DNA of 64,000 nucleotides, taken from Pezizomycotina sp. ARF18 (Eukaryota; Ascomycota). Each line of letters opens with the position of its first letter. Positions within the stretch are counted from its first letter, which is position 1. A program made the position numbers and the translations under genes. The stretch covers positions 60,823 through 124,822 of the forward strand of contig AZLU01000119.1 in assembly GCA_002224055.1 (NCBI GenBank). The letters are read 5' to 3'. The notes under the pieces were generated by a model. It worked only from the letters and a program-made list of their open reading frames with translations. It was not told where the DNA came from and did no database searches. Positions 35,550 to 47,040 of the stretch are shown piece by piece.

Positions 35550-36788
35550 TATCTATTTTTTTGTTGACTAAATTCCATATCTTTTGATTGTTTTAGGGGT
35601 GGGAGGTTGTTTGCTTGATGAGAACAAGGAGAAAGGAAGGAGAGGAGCAGGAAATTTATTCTTTAAAAAGCTTTTTAGTATTTTCTTCCTGGCTGTTCCG
35701 TCTCTTTCGTCCTGTCTCGTCTCTCTCGTCGTCTCTTTTACATATTTTCGTTATTTTTTACGTCTTTTACACGGTTTTCTTATTTCGTCTTGTATCTGAT
35801 CTTATCGACATTGAACTAATATTATCTCGAGAAAGAGGAGGAATCTGCTGTTAATATACCCCTTGAGCACATTCCTGCCTCTCTTCCTTTTTCCTTTACG
35901 CCTTTACATCATATCTCCTATTCAAAGCCAGTTGGTTTCTCTTTCTTTCTCATTGTTATTCTCATTATGTTTCCATTGTTTTCCGTTTCCTGTTGTACTT
36001 AGTTTGGCTTCTTAAAAACAAAACTTGTCTGAATGCAATACTTTCTCCCTTTTCCTATATCTTGTTAATAATCTAAAGAAGATTCCGGATCGATCGGTAA
36101 ACAAAATACAGCTGGCAGGCGTTATCGAAAACTGGGAAAGACGACAAGGAATGAGGTCGCATTATCAAACGACATTCTCCCTACAAATTTTTAGGGCAAT
36201 AGTGACAAAGTCTGTTTGTAAGCAATTCCATCTGGTATAATCTTGTAAATGCTTCCAACTTCATGGCATCTTCGTAAGTTTCATATATTGTGACTATAGA
36301 GTCGAAACAGCTGAATTCTAAATGTTGGAACACCGTGAAGAGGGATCGATCCTTTTAGTTGATTGATAGACATGATGGGAGGAAAGCTCCCCTATTTATG
36401 TACAATAAGGCATATACATGATGTATGGTAATGGTGTTCCTACACTAAATTACATGAACCCGCATGAGACCGAGAGTAGTGAAAGAAAACTAATAGATAG
36501 CGCTTATCGGTATCTTCTCTGTACGTGTATTACGCCCAAGCTATGAGAAGAGCATACGCCAGCAACCACCCAATTTCCCCAGAATCCATGCTCAGGTGGT
36601 ATTCATGGATTTGGAGGTATTTAACTTCCCAGACCTATACCATTAAGATAAAATAAATATCAGCGGCATATTCTCTATTTTGAAATGTTTAATTTCGAGA
36701 TATGAGATCCCATAAGAAAAAAATACGTACAATCTACCGACGCCGGCCCGCCTGCATACCGGCTGTATCAAGGGAGCTGTGTAAAATT
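35550..36788. other. Intergenic, pyrimidine-rich then A/T-rich
   Basis: The 3' side of the preceding gene is C/T-rich (35690-35760, 35875-35990). The remainder is A/T-rich with only chance ORFs. Confidence 0.6.
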
Positions 36789-36982
36789 TTACTTGGCTTT
36801 CTCATGGAAGTCTTCCTTCTCTTCCTCGCCGAGGTGGCCGTTTTCAGCGACGTGCTTTCGTACTCTTGGTCAGCGTGGTAGGCGGCGACATCCGACACTA
36901 GCTCTTGTGCCTTTTATTGTGGCAGGTCGTTGATTTCATCCGGCTGAGGCTGTGGAGGTGCTTGCGCGCTTTCGCTTCCTTG
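36789..36982 (-). CDS. C-terminal exon of a small unknown gene
   Basis: On the minus strand an AG at 36983-36984 precedes an open stretch with PPQPQPDEINDLPQ and AQELVSDVAAYHADQEY. After a one-base slip it continues RKHVAENGHLGEEEKEDFHE and ends with a TAA at 36789. The composition (helical, Lys/Glu-rich, no random Cys or Trp) is coding-like. Upstream exons may lie within 37040-37240, where an ORF begins MANCNIADSQPDSSTTYLER, but I cannot connect them. There is an in-frame stop (TAA) in the first part, so at least one more error or a different splice is needed. No family is recognised. Confidence 0.3.
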
Positions 36983-37573
36983 CTGTGTTCGTGGTGTGTT
37001 TAAAATGTATTATTTATTTGGTTTATGGAAGCTTGAGGATTGTTACGGTACTGATACAGGATAGCAATTTGCTGCTTTATTTCTTCCTTTCGAGCATGAG
37101 TAAAACACGAAGAGGGGTTTAATGCTCTTCTTATACTGCGATACAATGACAACCCACCCGTATTTGCACATTGCTCGTTCTAAATACGTGGTGGAACTAT
37201 CGGGTTGTGAATCGGCAATATTACAATTCGCCATTGAAGAGGGGTGGGTGAATTCGATGCAGAAATGTGGGCGAATGCATCCAGCTAAACGTCTAGGAGC
37301 TGAGAGACCCCACTAATTTGCGACACTACTGTTCTGGCCTTTCCCGGAAGATTTGATGTAATTCGTAGAAAAGCAATACATGTATAAACGGTAAATATCT
37401 GCAAAAGCCAATCTCTAAGCTCAGCTAGAGTTTTAAGAAAGCCAAAAACATTACTACTACTATTATTACTTGCTTCCTCTAGGTCGTTTTGCCGCCCACC
37501 AATTTTAATGCCCAGCGAAGAACTGACTGACTAAACGCCGACATCTGCCCGTGTGCTATTTTCAAGCCCGCAT

Positions 37574-38333
37574 CTAGATACAAATCGTTGATCTAATGCC
37601 ATGCAATCGCCTGTGATTGACCGGAAGCATGAGGATCTGCGGACGCCCATTTTCCTCGAAGTATTTGTTCAGGCCGTCGATTTGCCATGCATAGTCCTCA
37701 ACTTTAACGTAAGAATTAGCCGAAGGGTCGACTGCCTCGCGTAAGCGGTCGCAACAGCGAGGAACCCCCCGCGTGTGGATATTTGAACAGCGTAAAGTTA
37801 TCGTCGTGGATTACTTTGAGATATTCGCGGTGCTTGCCCATCGCGTCGTATTTCTCCATGGTCCACTTGAACTCCGCCAGGTCCTTTCGGAAATGCGAAA
37901 GCTCGAAGTTCAGATCTTTCATCTCTGGGTACACTTCTAAAAGCTTGGCGATGAGATTTACGGCGTAGAATCCGTAGTCCTTCGTGCGCTGGAAGGTCAG
38001 CATGAACGCCTGCTGCTGCGAAGAGAGCGTTGACGCATCGCGGTCGAACCAGCTTATCCATAGGCACGCGGCTTCGTGGCGGAGCCTCGGGGAGCGCTTG
38101 AGACCGCGGGCAACCTCTCCGAGACCATTTTGCGACGGGCGGAAGTCGCCTTTAAAGAAGAAGAACTGTTCATCAGTCAGGCAGAGCTTTTGCTGAAGTG
38201 CTTGAGGCTGTTTGACCGCGAATTCCTTCGTATTAGTCTCCGTCACTTTCCTTCCGATCGGAAACATTTCTACACGCCACCTCGCTCCAACGACGGCGGC
38301 CGTAGCGTGTTTGAACTCATGATGATATTCCAC
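37574..38333 (-). CDS. Unknown cytosolic protein
   Basis: The frame from 38333 reads MEYHHEFKHATAAVVGARWR and continues for about 190 residues with LTDEQFFFFKGDFRPSQNGL, CLWISWFDRDASTLSSQQQA and helical MKDLNFELSHFRKDLAEFKW. At a run of six G near 37765 it slips by one base to GVPRCCDRLREAVDPSANSY and VEDYAWQIDGLNKYFEENGR, ending at a TAG at 37574. The joined protein is about 250 residues. It looks globular, without signal peptide or membrane segment. I do not recognise a family. The slip sits exactly in a homopolymer, as in CDK1. The true start may lie further upstream. Confidence 0.55.
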
Positions 38334-38910
38334 GCCTTTGATAAATCCAGCGCCCTTACTATCTTAATTATCTCTATACCAGTTACAGAACAAAGCCTTG
38401 CAATATACGAGATGATTTTAGGTATTTCATTACCCCTCGAGTAGATTATTCATTATAAAACCTTAGGATCATTAGCATTAGGTGAACTACACGAGTTTGA
38501 GATAAAGACGATCCAAGCAGTACTAGAAATTTAACTATTTTCATATCAATATTGAAATCAAAATAAATGACCAATAATAACGATGCAGCGTTTGATGCCC
38601 GATCTCGCCCATGGACGTTATCTTCCAGCGGTAAGGAGCTCGCCATTCGTCCAGACAAATTCTCTGTAGCTCTTTATATAGATAGACTGCCTGTCTCCGA
38701 CCAACCGACATCGCTTAGCTTCCCTTTTGGTGAAAGCCAACTTCTATTTTTTCGCATTTATCGGGTTCTTGTTGTTAGAGCATACGCAATAGTGTGCTAT
38801 GCGTACTGCTTGCCCCGCTAAATCTGGCAAATACGGTGGATCCACATGGATAAATGTAATTATACGGGTATAATCACAAAATATGTAGCGTAGCTGGAGT
38901 TCTAGCCCTT
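38334..38910. other. Intergenic region
   Basis: This stretch between two minus-strand genes holds the 3' end of the membrane-protein gene and the promoter of the gene below it. No further gene is seen. Confidence 0.55.
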
Positions 38911-40781
38911 TTAAGAGGTCATCCAAGACCTGATCGCGTTTAGCACCACCGGATACACCGTAAGGATCGTAATCGTATCTTTCCAGCTAGCCGGGCACCA
39001 GAGCTGGCCCGCGTATCCGACGATAACGCCCCATACCATCCAGCATCCCAGGTATATACCAAGGCTTGCACCCAAGAGGATGTAGTAATACTTCTTTACA
39101 TCATCGAATGATTCCTCGAAGCCACCGAACTTGCAAAGGTTCATAATGCACTTCTTCAACATTCCCTTCTTGAATGCCAAGTATGACAGCACCACGAGCT
39201 CGATGAGAGCGCTGGTAACCATGAACATCAGGCCAAGAATGTAGAAACCGTATCCCGGATTCGGAACGTGCGAATCAACGATGAACCGTCGGTCGCCGTA
39301 ATCGCCGACGTTGTTTCTGAACCTGTCCATGATGGATATGGCGCAGTAATAGATCGAACATATGCCAAAGCCGCAGTCAACTACGATTTCAGACACACCG
39401 GCTGTTCTGATCTTTGGAACAAATAGACCAGTAAAGGCAACAAGGGCGGTAGCGCGAGGTCTTAAGAGGAATAGAGCCTCAGTGTTTCCCGCATCGAAGT
39501 TCGTGAAACCTTCCTGCTGCATCACATACATGACGAGAAAAGCCGTAGCAAATTCGGAACCAAAGGTCCACAACATGCTAAGCATGCTAATCTTGACCAT
39601 GTTCTCATCTGGCTCCTCTTTGCTCTTCAAGAAGGATGGCATAAGCTTGTCCTTAAGAGGCATCAATAGGTAGACACCTATCACGGCCATGATGATCGAC
39701 TCGATGTTAGAGAGGATGAGGAAGCCTTCGACCTTTTTCGCAGATTGGCATTTATCACCGCTCTGGCGACGATGAAATCGGCGGGCCATCGGAGTTGTTA
39801 ACGTTCCTGGTGACGCAGTCCGTTACTTGATCTGTGAATTGGCCTTATCTGACTTGTACCACTGGCTACAATGGACGTACTCTCGGATTCTATAAGAGCG
39901 CGAGGATTCTCAGTAGGTGCGACAACGAGTACATAAAGTACAGAATCAATCGTAAACTTACGCGAAAGCCTGACACGTCAAAAACGGATCCACGACTGAA
40001 TCACAGCTTGCGGTGCCCCACTGTTGCAGCATGAGCTTTTCTCGATTTGGTCGCTATAGCTTTTACAGGCTGGAATAACAGACTTGAATGAATAGCAGAT
40101 TGTCAGCGTAAAATGTAAGGGATGTTTTCTCGAGTGTTGATAAACCTGCTGCTTTAGAAAGGGGGATCACTCACCTTGTACACGTTTGCGTATTTACAGG
40201 TTTCATTCGACTGAAGGTTCAAAGGGGGTCTGACGGTCCAAGTAATACCGAGTCGCGGTGAGATACACGTCCCAAATGTTGAATGGAATCTATGGAGGTC
40301 GTCGAGTCAGTTACGTTTAGGAAGGGCAAGAAATATTTTTCTAGTCTACATGGGAAAAGGGTTCTTACACTGAAGCAGCGCACTCGTAGAAATGGGTCGC
40401 AGCATCCATACGTTTCGCGCGGCCTTTGTCCTCAATCTTTAAACACTGGTCTAGATCTGGAAGAAATCCGTCGCAGTTCGAATCCACAGCCTAAAGAGAC
40501 AGCAAAATATCTGTTAGTTTTAGCGTAACGGACGATAATATAAACATCATATATTAGCATACACTCCAGAAGTTATTTGCGTTGAATCCTGAGCCGGACG
40601 ACAAGCTCTGAGAGACTTCACTTCCACTCGTTTGAGAGGACTGATCTCCGCTTGTCGTTTGTGTAGGTTCGCTACCGCTAGTCTGCGAGGGACTACCGCT
40701 GCTCCCAGATCCATCATTGAATTGAGGTATAGCGATGGCACCATGGATGAGCGCAAGCTGTAAAAAGATAAGGGTGCGCAT
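38911..40781 (-). CDS. Secreted Cys-rich ectodomain joined to about seven membrane helices, receptor-like
   Basis: Exon 1 (40781-40563) begins with a clear signal peptide (MRTLIFLQLALIHGAIAIPQ) and a Ser/Thr/Gly/Gln-rich linker. Exon 2 (40490-40369) has SNCDGFLPDLDQCLKIEDKG and FYEC. Exon 3 (40289-40175) has FGTCISPRLGITWTVRPP and NETCKYANVYK. Exon 4 (40053-39962) has LQQWGTASCDSVVDPFLTCQ. Exon 5 (from 39889) has EYVHCSQWYK and, after two single-base slips near 39826 and 39757, DCVTRNVNNSDGPP and DKCQSAKKVEGF. All splice phases agree and all ends are GT..AG. The ectodomain holds about eleven Cys. The rest, to 38911, has about seven hydrophobic segments (for example SIIMAVIGVYLLMPL, FGSEFATAFLVMYV, YGFYILGLMFMVTSALIELV, ILLGASLGIYLGCWMVWGVI). 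The layout is that of a receptor or channel. No named family is recognised. Confidence 0.7.
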
Positions 40782-43107
40782 TCTGAGTTTTTAAAATAAT
40801 TAAAAGATAGTCTTAGTAATGTATCTATATCCGTGCTTATAGTCCTGAGCCGTCTATGCTCTTGCTCTTCTTATGTTGGGATAATGAAAACTAATTGTTG
40901 CTCCTCAGGGAATGAAACAATTAATTTCGAAGAGAAATCCGTATGTTTATATACACCGGATCCATCTCTCTTCCGCCGCTCCTAGTTATATACTGTAATT
41001 TTTCAATACATATTGTCCCCTCTTATATTGAGCAAGGCTTTAATGGATGTTATACTTTTAGGATATATTCTATTCCACTAAAAGTGATTTGTAGCGACGT
41101 ATCGGTATTACTAGGTATGCGCTCCACTGTGATTTCGCCATTTATTGGTCTCCTGCTTATAAAGGTGGTCGAGTTATACCAGAGCCTCATGCCCTCGCTC
41201 AGCTGGGAAACAAAAAATCTTCTCGGCCATAAACGGGTTGCATATTCTTTCCTGCATTCTAGCGGCGCGGTGCAGGTCTTGACTCTTCGCCAAGGCATCG
41301 AAGGTGCTGGAGATAACTAATCATTCTGTATTTCTGAACGCTCTCTCTCGATATTTGCCCCGAGATTGCATTTTAGAGCTTCAGGAATCTGTGCTGTGAA
41401 TGCTGGATCGTCCAACTTGATTCGGAAATAATGAAGTAAAAACGCCCGCATATGCAGCGAAAGCCTATGGTTAGCCGATTTCGTTATCCTTTAAACTCGC
41501 CTGATGAGTTGTTAACACTATAGTTACGCCCAAATATTAGACGCCGAGGGAGATAGAGTGCTCAAAGGATGCTAGAACACGTTTGTCCCATGGATCACCC
41601 CGCGAAGGTTCATTAGAATTTAGAGTGAGGCTCTTCTGCATGCAACAGGGAAATTACCAGTAAAATCCTGACCAAAGATGGACTAGATGAGGGGCCCGCG
41701 CATGTCGCCAGCATGGGAAAACGAAGACTCTTTCGTTCATTGGACGATTTATATCATAGTGGTGTGCGCAGGTGAGTCTCGACCCACATATGACCCGACC
41801 TTTGGAAGTTGGAACTGAGGGACCCGCAGTCCCAGTCCATTTCAGGGTGATACCCGGTCGCGGAGCCTCATGGTTACCAGCGTTTCCTAAGTGGGAGGAC
41901 TCGGAACAGGTTCCGTAATTCTTCATCACTCTTTTTAAATCCTCTTCGACCGCGAAGCTCCCAAGGTTCGCCTTTTCGCAATTTTTAAAATGATACTTCA
42001 CATCAGAATTTGTGTATAACGCTTAAAGCTTTTCTGGACGTCAGTGGATGAATGGCGTTTTTGCGTTTTTGTCCAGGTTGGATAGGAAGAAGTCTACTAA
42101 TGGTTACGCAAATCAAGAAGAAATTGCGAATGGGCGATATTTAAGTATATACTCAGCGTTTCATTTCTCCGTGAGAATCTTGCCAAGACGACGAAACATT
42201 CTCCCACTCAGAAATTGAGAAAAACAGATTATTGAGAGCATGGAAGTTTGGTATGGAATCACGGTGCGCGGATGCATTCTTAACGTAGGCGACAATATAA
42301 ATGAACCTCAAGCTCCAAATAAAGCGGTGATATATGCCAAGTATTATAGTCCCCGGCTCCTCGCAACAAAGCCTTTTCTCAGATGTAGAGTATTGGTCCA
42401 ACGGTTACCCCTTCCAGTGGAAATATCTAGCTTTCGCTCTGGCTGATCATTGATACGGATCTCAATCGTCTCAACTCGGCATTCAGTCACGAACAGGGCA
42501 ATTCGAGCGTATTATTGATTAAATAGTCGGGAAATATCTTGCGTAACAAAGCACCGGCGATTAAGGGTTTGTCTCCAACGTTGCAATATTAGTACACACA
42601 TACACGGCCAGGGTCGATTCGCGTTTTGCGGAGTTTTTGAGGGCAAAGTTGTGTTTACTCAGCATTAAGGCGTTGATTTCTGTATAATCGTATGGGTACG
42701 AATACACGCGATATATCAATCTTTCCTGTTTGTTTCCTTTATTTAAAGAAGGGCACATAAGCCCAATATTCTTATATGTACCATCTGGTAGGCATTTTGT
42801 CCCCTCTTATTTATCACGGCTTGATAGATTGTCTTTTCCTGTGTGTCTATCCCGCCGAGTGAACTTGCGGACGTAAATTTTTTTTTTTTTTTTGGACTTG
42901 GAAAAAATAAACAAGATCGTTATTTACCTATGGGAAGGAAGTTCCATATTGGTATTTGTAAGCTTTATTTGTCTCTCTGGCTTTGACGAAAAATCATTAT
43001 AGCTATATACAAGTATCTATTCCTCCTGACGAACCTAAATATGCTCCACGAGCCCATGCATCGTATCGCAGCGCCTACCAAGAATGATATTCAGCACCGG
43101 CGGCTAT
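40782..43107. other. Intergenic region with weak minus-strand ORFs
   Basis: Two minus-strand ORFs, 41298-41050 (contains MRLWYNSTTFISRRPINGEI) and 42001-41654, have a somewhat coding-like composition, but neither shows a known motif nor a plausible start and promoter. They may be remnants. A T run of 17 lies near 42879-42895. Otherwise nothing is recognised. Confidence 0.5.
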
Positions 43108-43563
43108 TCATTTCTTCACGTCCTGCCAAGTGTAAAGCCCCACAAAATTTCCCTCCGAATCGCGAAAACACGCGTGCCAGCTGTCGTGCTCTCCATCAGT
43201 GAGCCTGTCCTCTTCAATATCACCTTGCCCCCATACTTCTCGGCTTTCTCTAGCGTCTCTTCTATATTTCCGTCCCAAATATGACCATCGGATAACCTTC
43301 CTCCTGACCTCCGTGAGGTTAACCTTCTCAGAAGACCCCGGGATTTGGAAGATTCCCCCGTGGAGGTTGCCGTGGTGGTGCGTATCGGGGAAGTTAAAGT
43401 GGATGTACTCTTTCGGTTGCCAGCCGAGCGGTTGTGTATGTTCAGATCGAGGACGTTAGTGTAAAACTCTATGGCTCGGTCGGCGAGTGGCTGGAATTTG
43501 GATCCAGCATGGCGTGTGATGGACTATTTCGTAGTCATCACGCTTCATGTTCGACGAAGCCAT
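43108..43563 (-). CDS. VOC superfamily (glyoxalase/bleomycin-resistance fold) protein, frame-slipped
   Basis: No single long frame marks this gene; it appears only when minus-strand frames are joined. The start at 43563 reads MASSNMKRDDYEIVHHTPCW and IQIPAT, the usual first strand with a metal-ligand His. Then follow LADRAIEFYTNVLDL (the family's helix 1), GWQPKEYIHFNFPD, HGGIFQIPG, IEETLEKAEKYGGKVILKRT and finally DSWHACFRDSEGNFVGLYTW before the stop at 43108. Order and length (about 150 residues) are those of a single-domain fungal VOC protein, in which two beta-alpha-beta-beta-beta units form the active site. The reaction cannot be told. Four slips (about 43485, 43440, 43275, 43195) are needed, so it is either an indel-damaged copy of a working gene or a recent pseudogene. 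Confidence 0.7.
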
Positions 43564-46500
43564 TGCTTTGAGCGAAGTAAAGGATATTTGAGCTAATGTG
43601 ACCGGGATGGGGCTTCTTATATTAATTAGGGTTCTAGTACCGAAATAGAGGAGAGATACTTCCTGATGAGCTATCAGCTCTTAGTAGGAAATTTACTGGT
43701 ATTGACAAGTTATCGTTACAGGAGAGAATCAGATCCGTGTCTTCATTGTGATCTCCCCCTAGGGGACCATTCGCCATTTTTATAAAACCCATCAAGAAAC
43801 TACCATCCTTGCCATCTTTGAGAAATCTGATTTTCCAAAGCGATATAAAGTAATAATATTCATTCGCCCCGCGAGTGATAAAGGACATCTGAATTATATT
43901 TGTTAACCGCTCCAAGCACAGCACATATTGCCAGCTAAAGGCTTATTCTATTCTATTCCTATGATTTGATTCCCATTCGTTCGATCGGAATCCTTCTTCG
44001 CGGCCAAGACTATCTGCATACGAAGTCAACCAATAGAGATATGTTGCGGTTATTGGTCAATTGAAGGGGGAGTTGCATTTGGCCTAAAGTTTTAGTCGCT
44101 TGAATTGGTCGTATTGTAGCTGAACACGATTACCCAGGAGGAGGTTACATGAGAGCAATCGAGTTCCATCACGAACAAACAAGTTTTATGAGCTTTAGCA
44201 TTTCTCCAATAATGTGGCGCCAGAAATATCCAAGTATATCATTCAGATATAGAAGCGTTTCCTAAGTTCAATAAACAAATTCATGAATTCGCGATCCAAA
44301 AAAAAAGGTGTTAAATGTTTACAAGCATGCAAATGTACCGAATCTCTAGTTTCGAGTAACGCTTGGGTGCTATTGTAGATGTGACTGCTCTGTTATAATT
44401 CTAACGTATCCAAATGGATAAAAGATTAGGCGATTTACGGATGACCCGTCTGCAATCTATCAACAAGTCGGAGTTCGCTCAATGCGGACGATCGTAAAAT
44501 AATTATCTGAAGTCATCCGGTATTGGTATCATTCTTTGCAATATGGTAGAATATATGGGATCAGCGTCTTTAGAAGAGATGCTTCGAATCTCTTAAGAAA
44601 CTATTTCTTAATCATTTGCTGGTGTTGGCTCTAAGAACCGTAATCTTTTCAAAAGTACTAAATATAACCTAAGTTATAGATACATCACAGAAAATAATAA
44701 TCTTGTCCGATAACTGTTAACCATAGGCTTTGCATTTAATAAGTGCTTGTATTGTCTAATTGTATTCGCAAAGTAAATAGAACCATTGGTAGATTTTCAG
44801 AGTTTCAGGCGTCATGAGGGCATTGTACAGTTCCTATATTCGTATTTGTTAATTGCTACATATCATCTGGTTTTGTACTCAAACCTTTGATAGCTCAGCC
44901 CCATTGACAGCAGATAATCAGATTTCGTGTCACCCTCAAACTCACACTCGTCGTCGCCGACGCGACTGTTTTTTACGACCCCTCATTTCTCTATGCTCAC
45001 CTTCAGCACAGCTACTTACGATCTCGTTCAACGTAAGTATCATACGCGAGCGAAACCAGGAGCTCCTCCTTTTATTAGCAATCTTTTCCTTTCATGTCTT
45101 CTCTTCTCTTCGCAAGAGCAGCTTCAACGCCGGTAAGTTTATGACCGCCATCGCCATGCCGACTCGAACGCCGTGAAGAGCCACCCTGTGTTCCAGTCTA
45201 TCACAGTCGTAGGGACGTACACCATGGTTTGGTTAAGGCATCCAAAAGCGATACATGCGAAGCCGAGGCGAAAGTTAGAGCCACACCAATCTCTGAACCT
45301 TTGTGATTCGTAGGTGTTTTAAAAGGAACATCGGGAGTACGTAGACTTAAGATGAATGTATTTGGTTAGCCCATTCGACAGCAGAATCTCCGTGGATTGG
45401 AATGTCAACCCACCCATTAAGTCCGTTAATATATGTGGCGCCCAGCGTATACTACTCGCGTATTTACCAGCATCGTATTACAGTTATTCGGTCAGAGCGC
45501 CCAATTATTCCGGATCGGCTAGCAAGCCAACAGCTTCGCCAGCACATTTATAAGCCAACCAACAGCCCTGAGCCCAACGGTAATCCACTTCGCAATCCGC
45601 AATCGCCTCATGAATGGTGGGAAAGTCTGTTATAGAATGCAAGCATGGAGGCTTTAGCGAGGTACATGGGTAAATAGTAGATAAGAGGTAGCATGATACA
45701 TCTTTAACATGGTTCTTGTATCCATCGCCGTCGCAAGGCCATGCTTGGGACCAAAGTGGTCGCACTGCCGTTGATTTTTGCGTCAAAAACGCCGTAGTAT
45801 CGGAAACCCAATAGCAGCTACCGAGGGAAAGATAAACGATCCATGTTGCGATAGCGAAGTAGTCGGAAAAGGCAAAGCGGCCGTGAGCTCTGCGTAGAGG
45901 ATCAGTCGGATCAGGATAAATGCCCGTAATGAAAACCAGGAAGATAGCGGTGACCTATTCGCTCCGTCCATATTTTTTTTTTTTTTTCAAAGAAATTGGT
46001 ATCAGTTAAACCCTGTACAAAGTATCACTCCAGAATGAAACTCCAACCGACAATCAACTCTATCGGTAACTATAAAGCTAGTAGCATTGTCGATGAAAGT
46101 AACCTCGTACTTAGGAAAGCTATTTCCGCGTCAGTGTGATATGATGAAGCTTACAGAATGTAACGCGGGCGTCATCCCGATCTCTGAATTTACAGCCACC
46201 AGCATAGATTGAAGGAAATCTACATATTTCAGGAACAGAATTCAATTTGGAGCAGAAAGGGGCGTTTTACGCCTTTTTAGAAGAGGGAGCTTGCGAGAAA
46301 GAGGAGGCCAAGATCCCAGGACCCCACGGACTAATCGTTTTTCCGAGCACTTCAGTAAGCGAGCACGAACAAGGAAGGCTATCCCCCAAAATGGCTAAGC
46401 GTCTTAGTCGTCAGTGGGACCGGCATGCTTCGTGGGGGGTTCTGAGATTGGTCGTGTTCCACTTTGATCGTTGCGACTGAACCCACAAGTTTGCGTATAC

Positions 46501-47040
46501 GCTGATTTTTCCCGATGACATTTCTCACGGAAGATTAAAAGGCTAAGAGTTGTCTCCGCCCTTTACAGTAAAGATATTCCATTAGCTCTGTGTGAAATCG
46601 GTTCAGTGGTGAAGCTCTAGCGAACTCGGCGCTTGCAGATCTGGGAGGCCTTGAGGGGCAGGCAGGAGAATCAATTCATCAAATCACTATTATCATCCAC
46701 GCGGATACTTCTTTTTTTTTTTTTTTTTTTTTTTTCTTCTTTGCTGACAGCCATTCCTTAAGGAAACACCAAGAAATATAATGCCAAGCTGCAGTTGAAA
46801 ACGAAAAAAAAAAAAAAAAAAAAGAAATCGTGAATAAAATTCCTAGCAAACAAAGAGAAGCCACCAAGACCTTAATCAATGCTAAGATACCAACCTAATT
46901 TTAACGCATCAGCTAAGATCCCTCGGAGAAAATTGAATAAGTACACCGAGGCCATTAATGACATATGCTGGTCTGTTCATGCAGTATTCTCCTTTCTTCT
47001 GTCTACATTATACGTAGAATCTCCAAACGCCAAACGTTGT
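43564..47040. other. Gene-poor intergenic region
   Basis: About 3.5 kb show no recognisable gene. On the minus strand between 45971 and 45505 two adjoining ORFs give a hydrophobic segment followed by a Cys-containing peptide, which could be a decayed secreted protein, but no family motif is seen. T and A runs occur near 45971-45986, 46711-46735 and 46804-46823. Confidence 0.5.

Noticed and set aside
41654-42001. 115-codon minus-strand ORF in the 40.8-43.1 kb gap
   Set aside because: The composition is not clearly coding and no domain, splice signal or promoter supports it; it is mentioned only in the intergenic entry.
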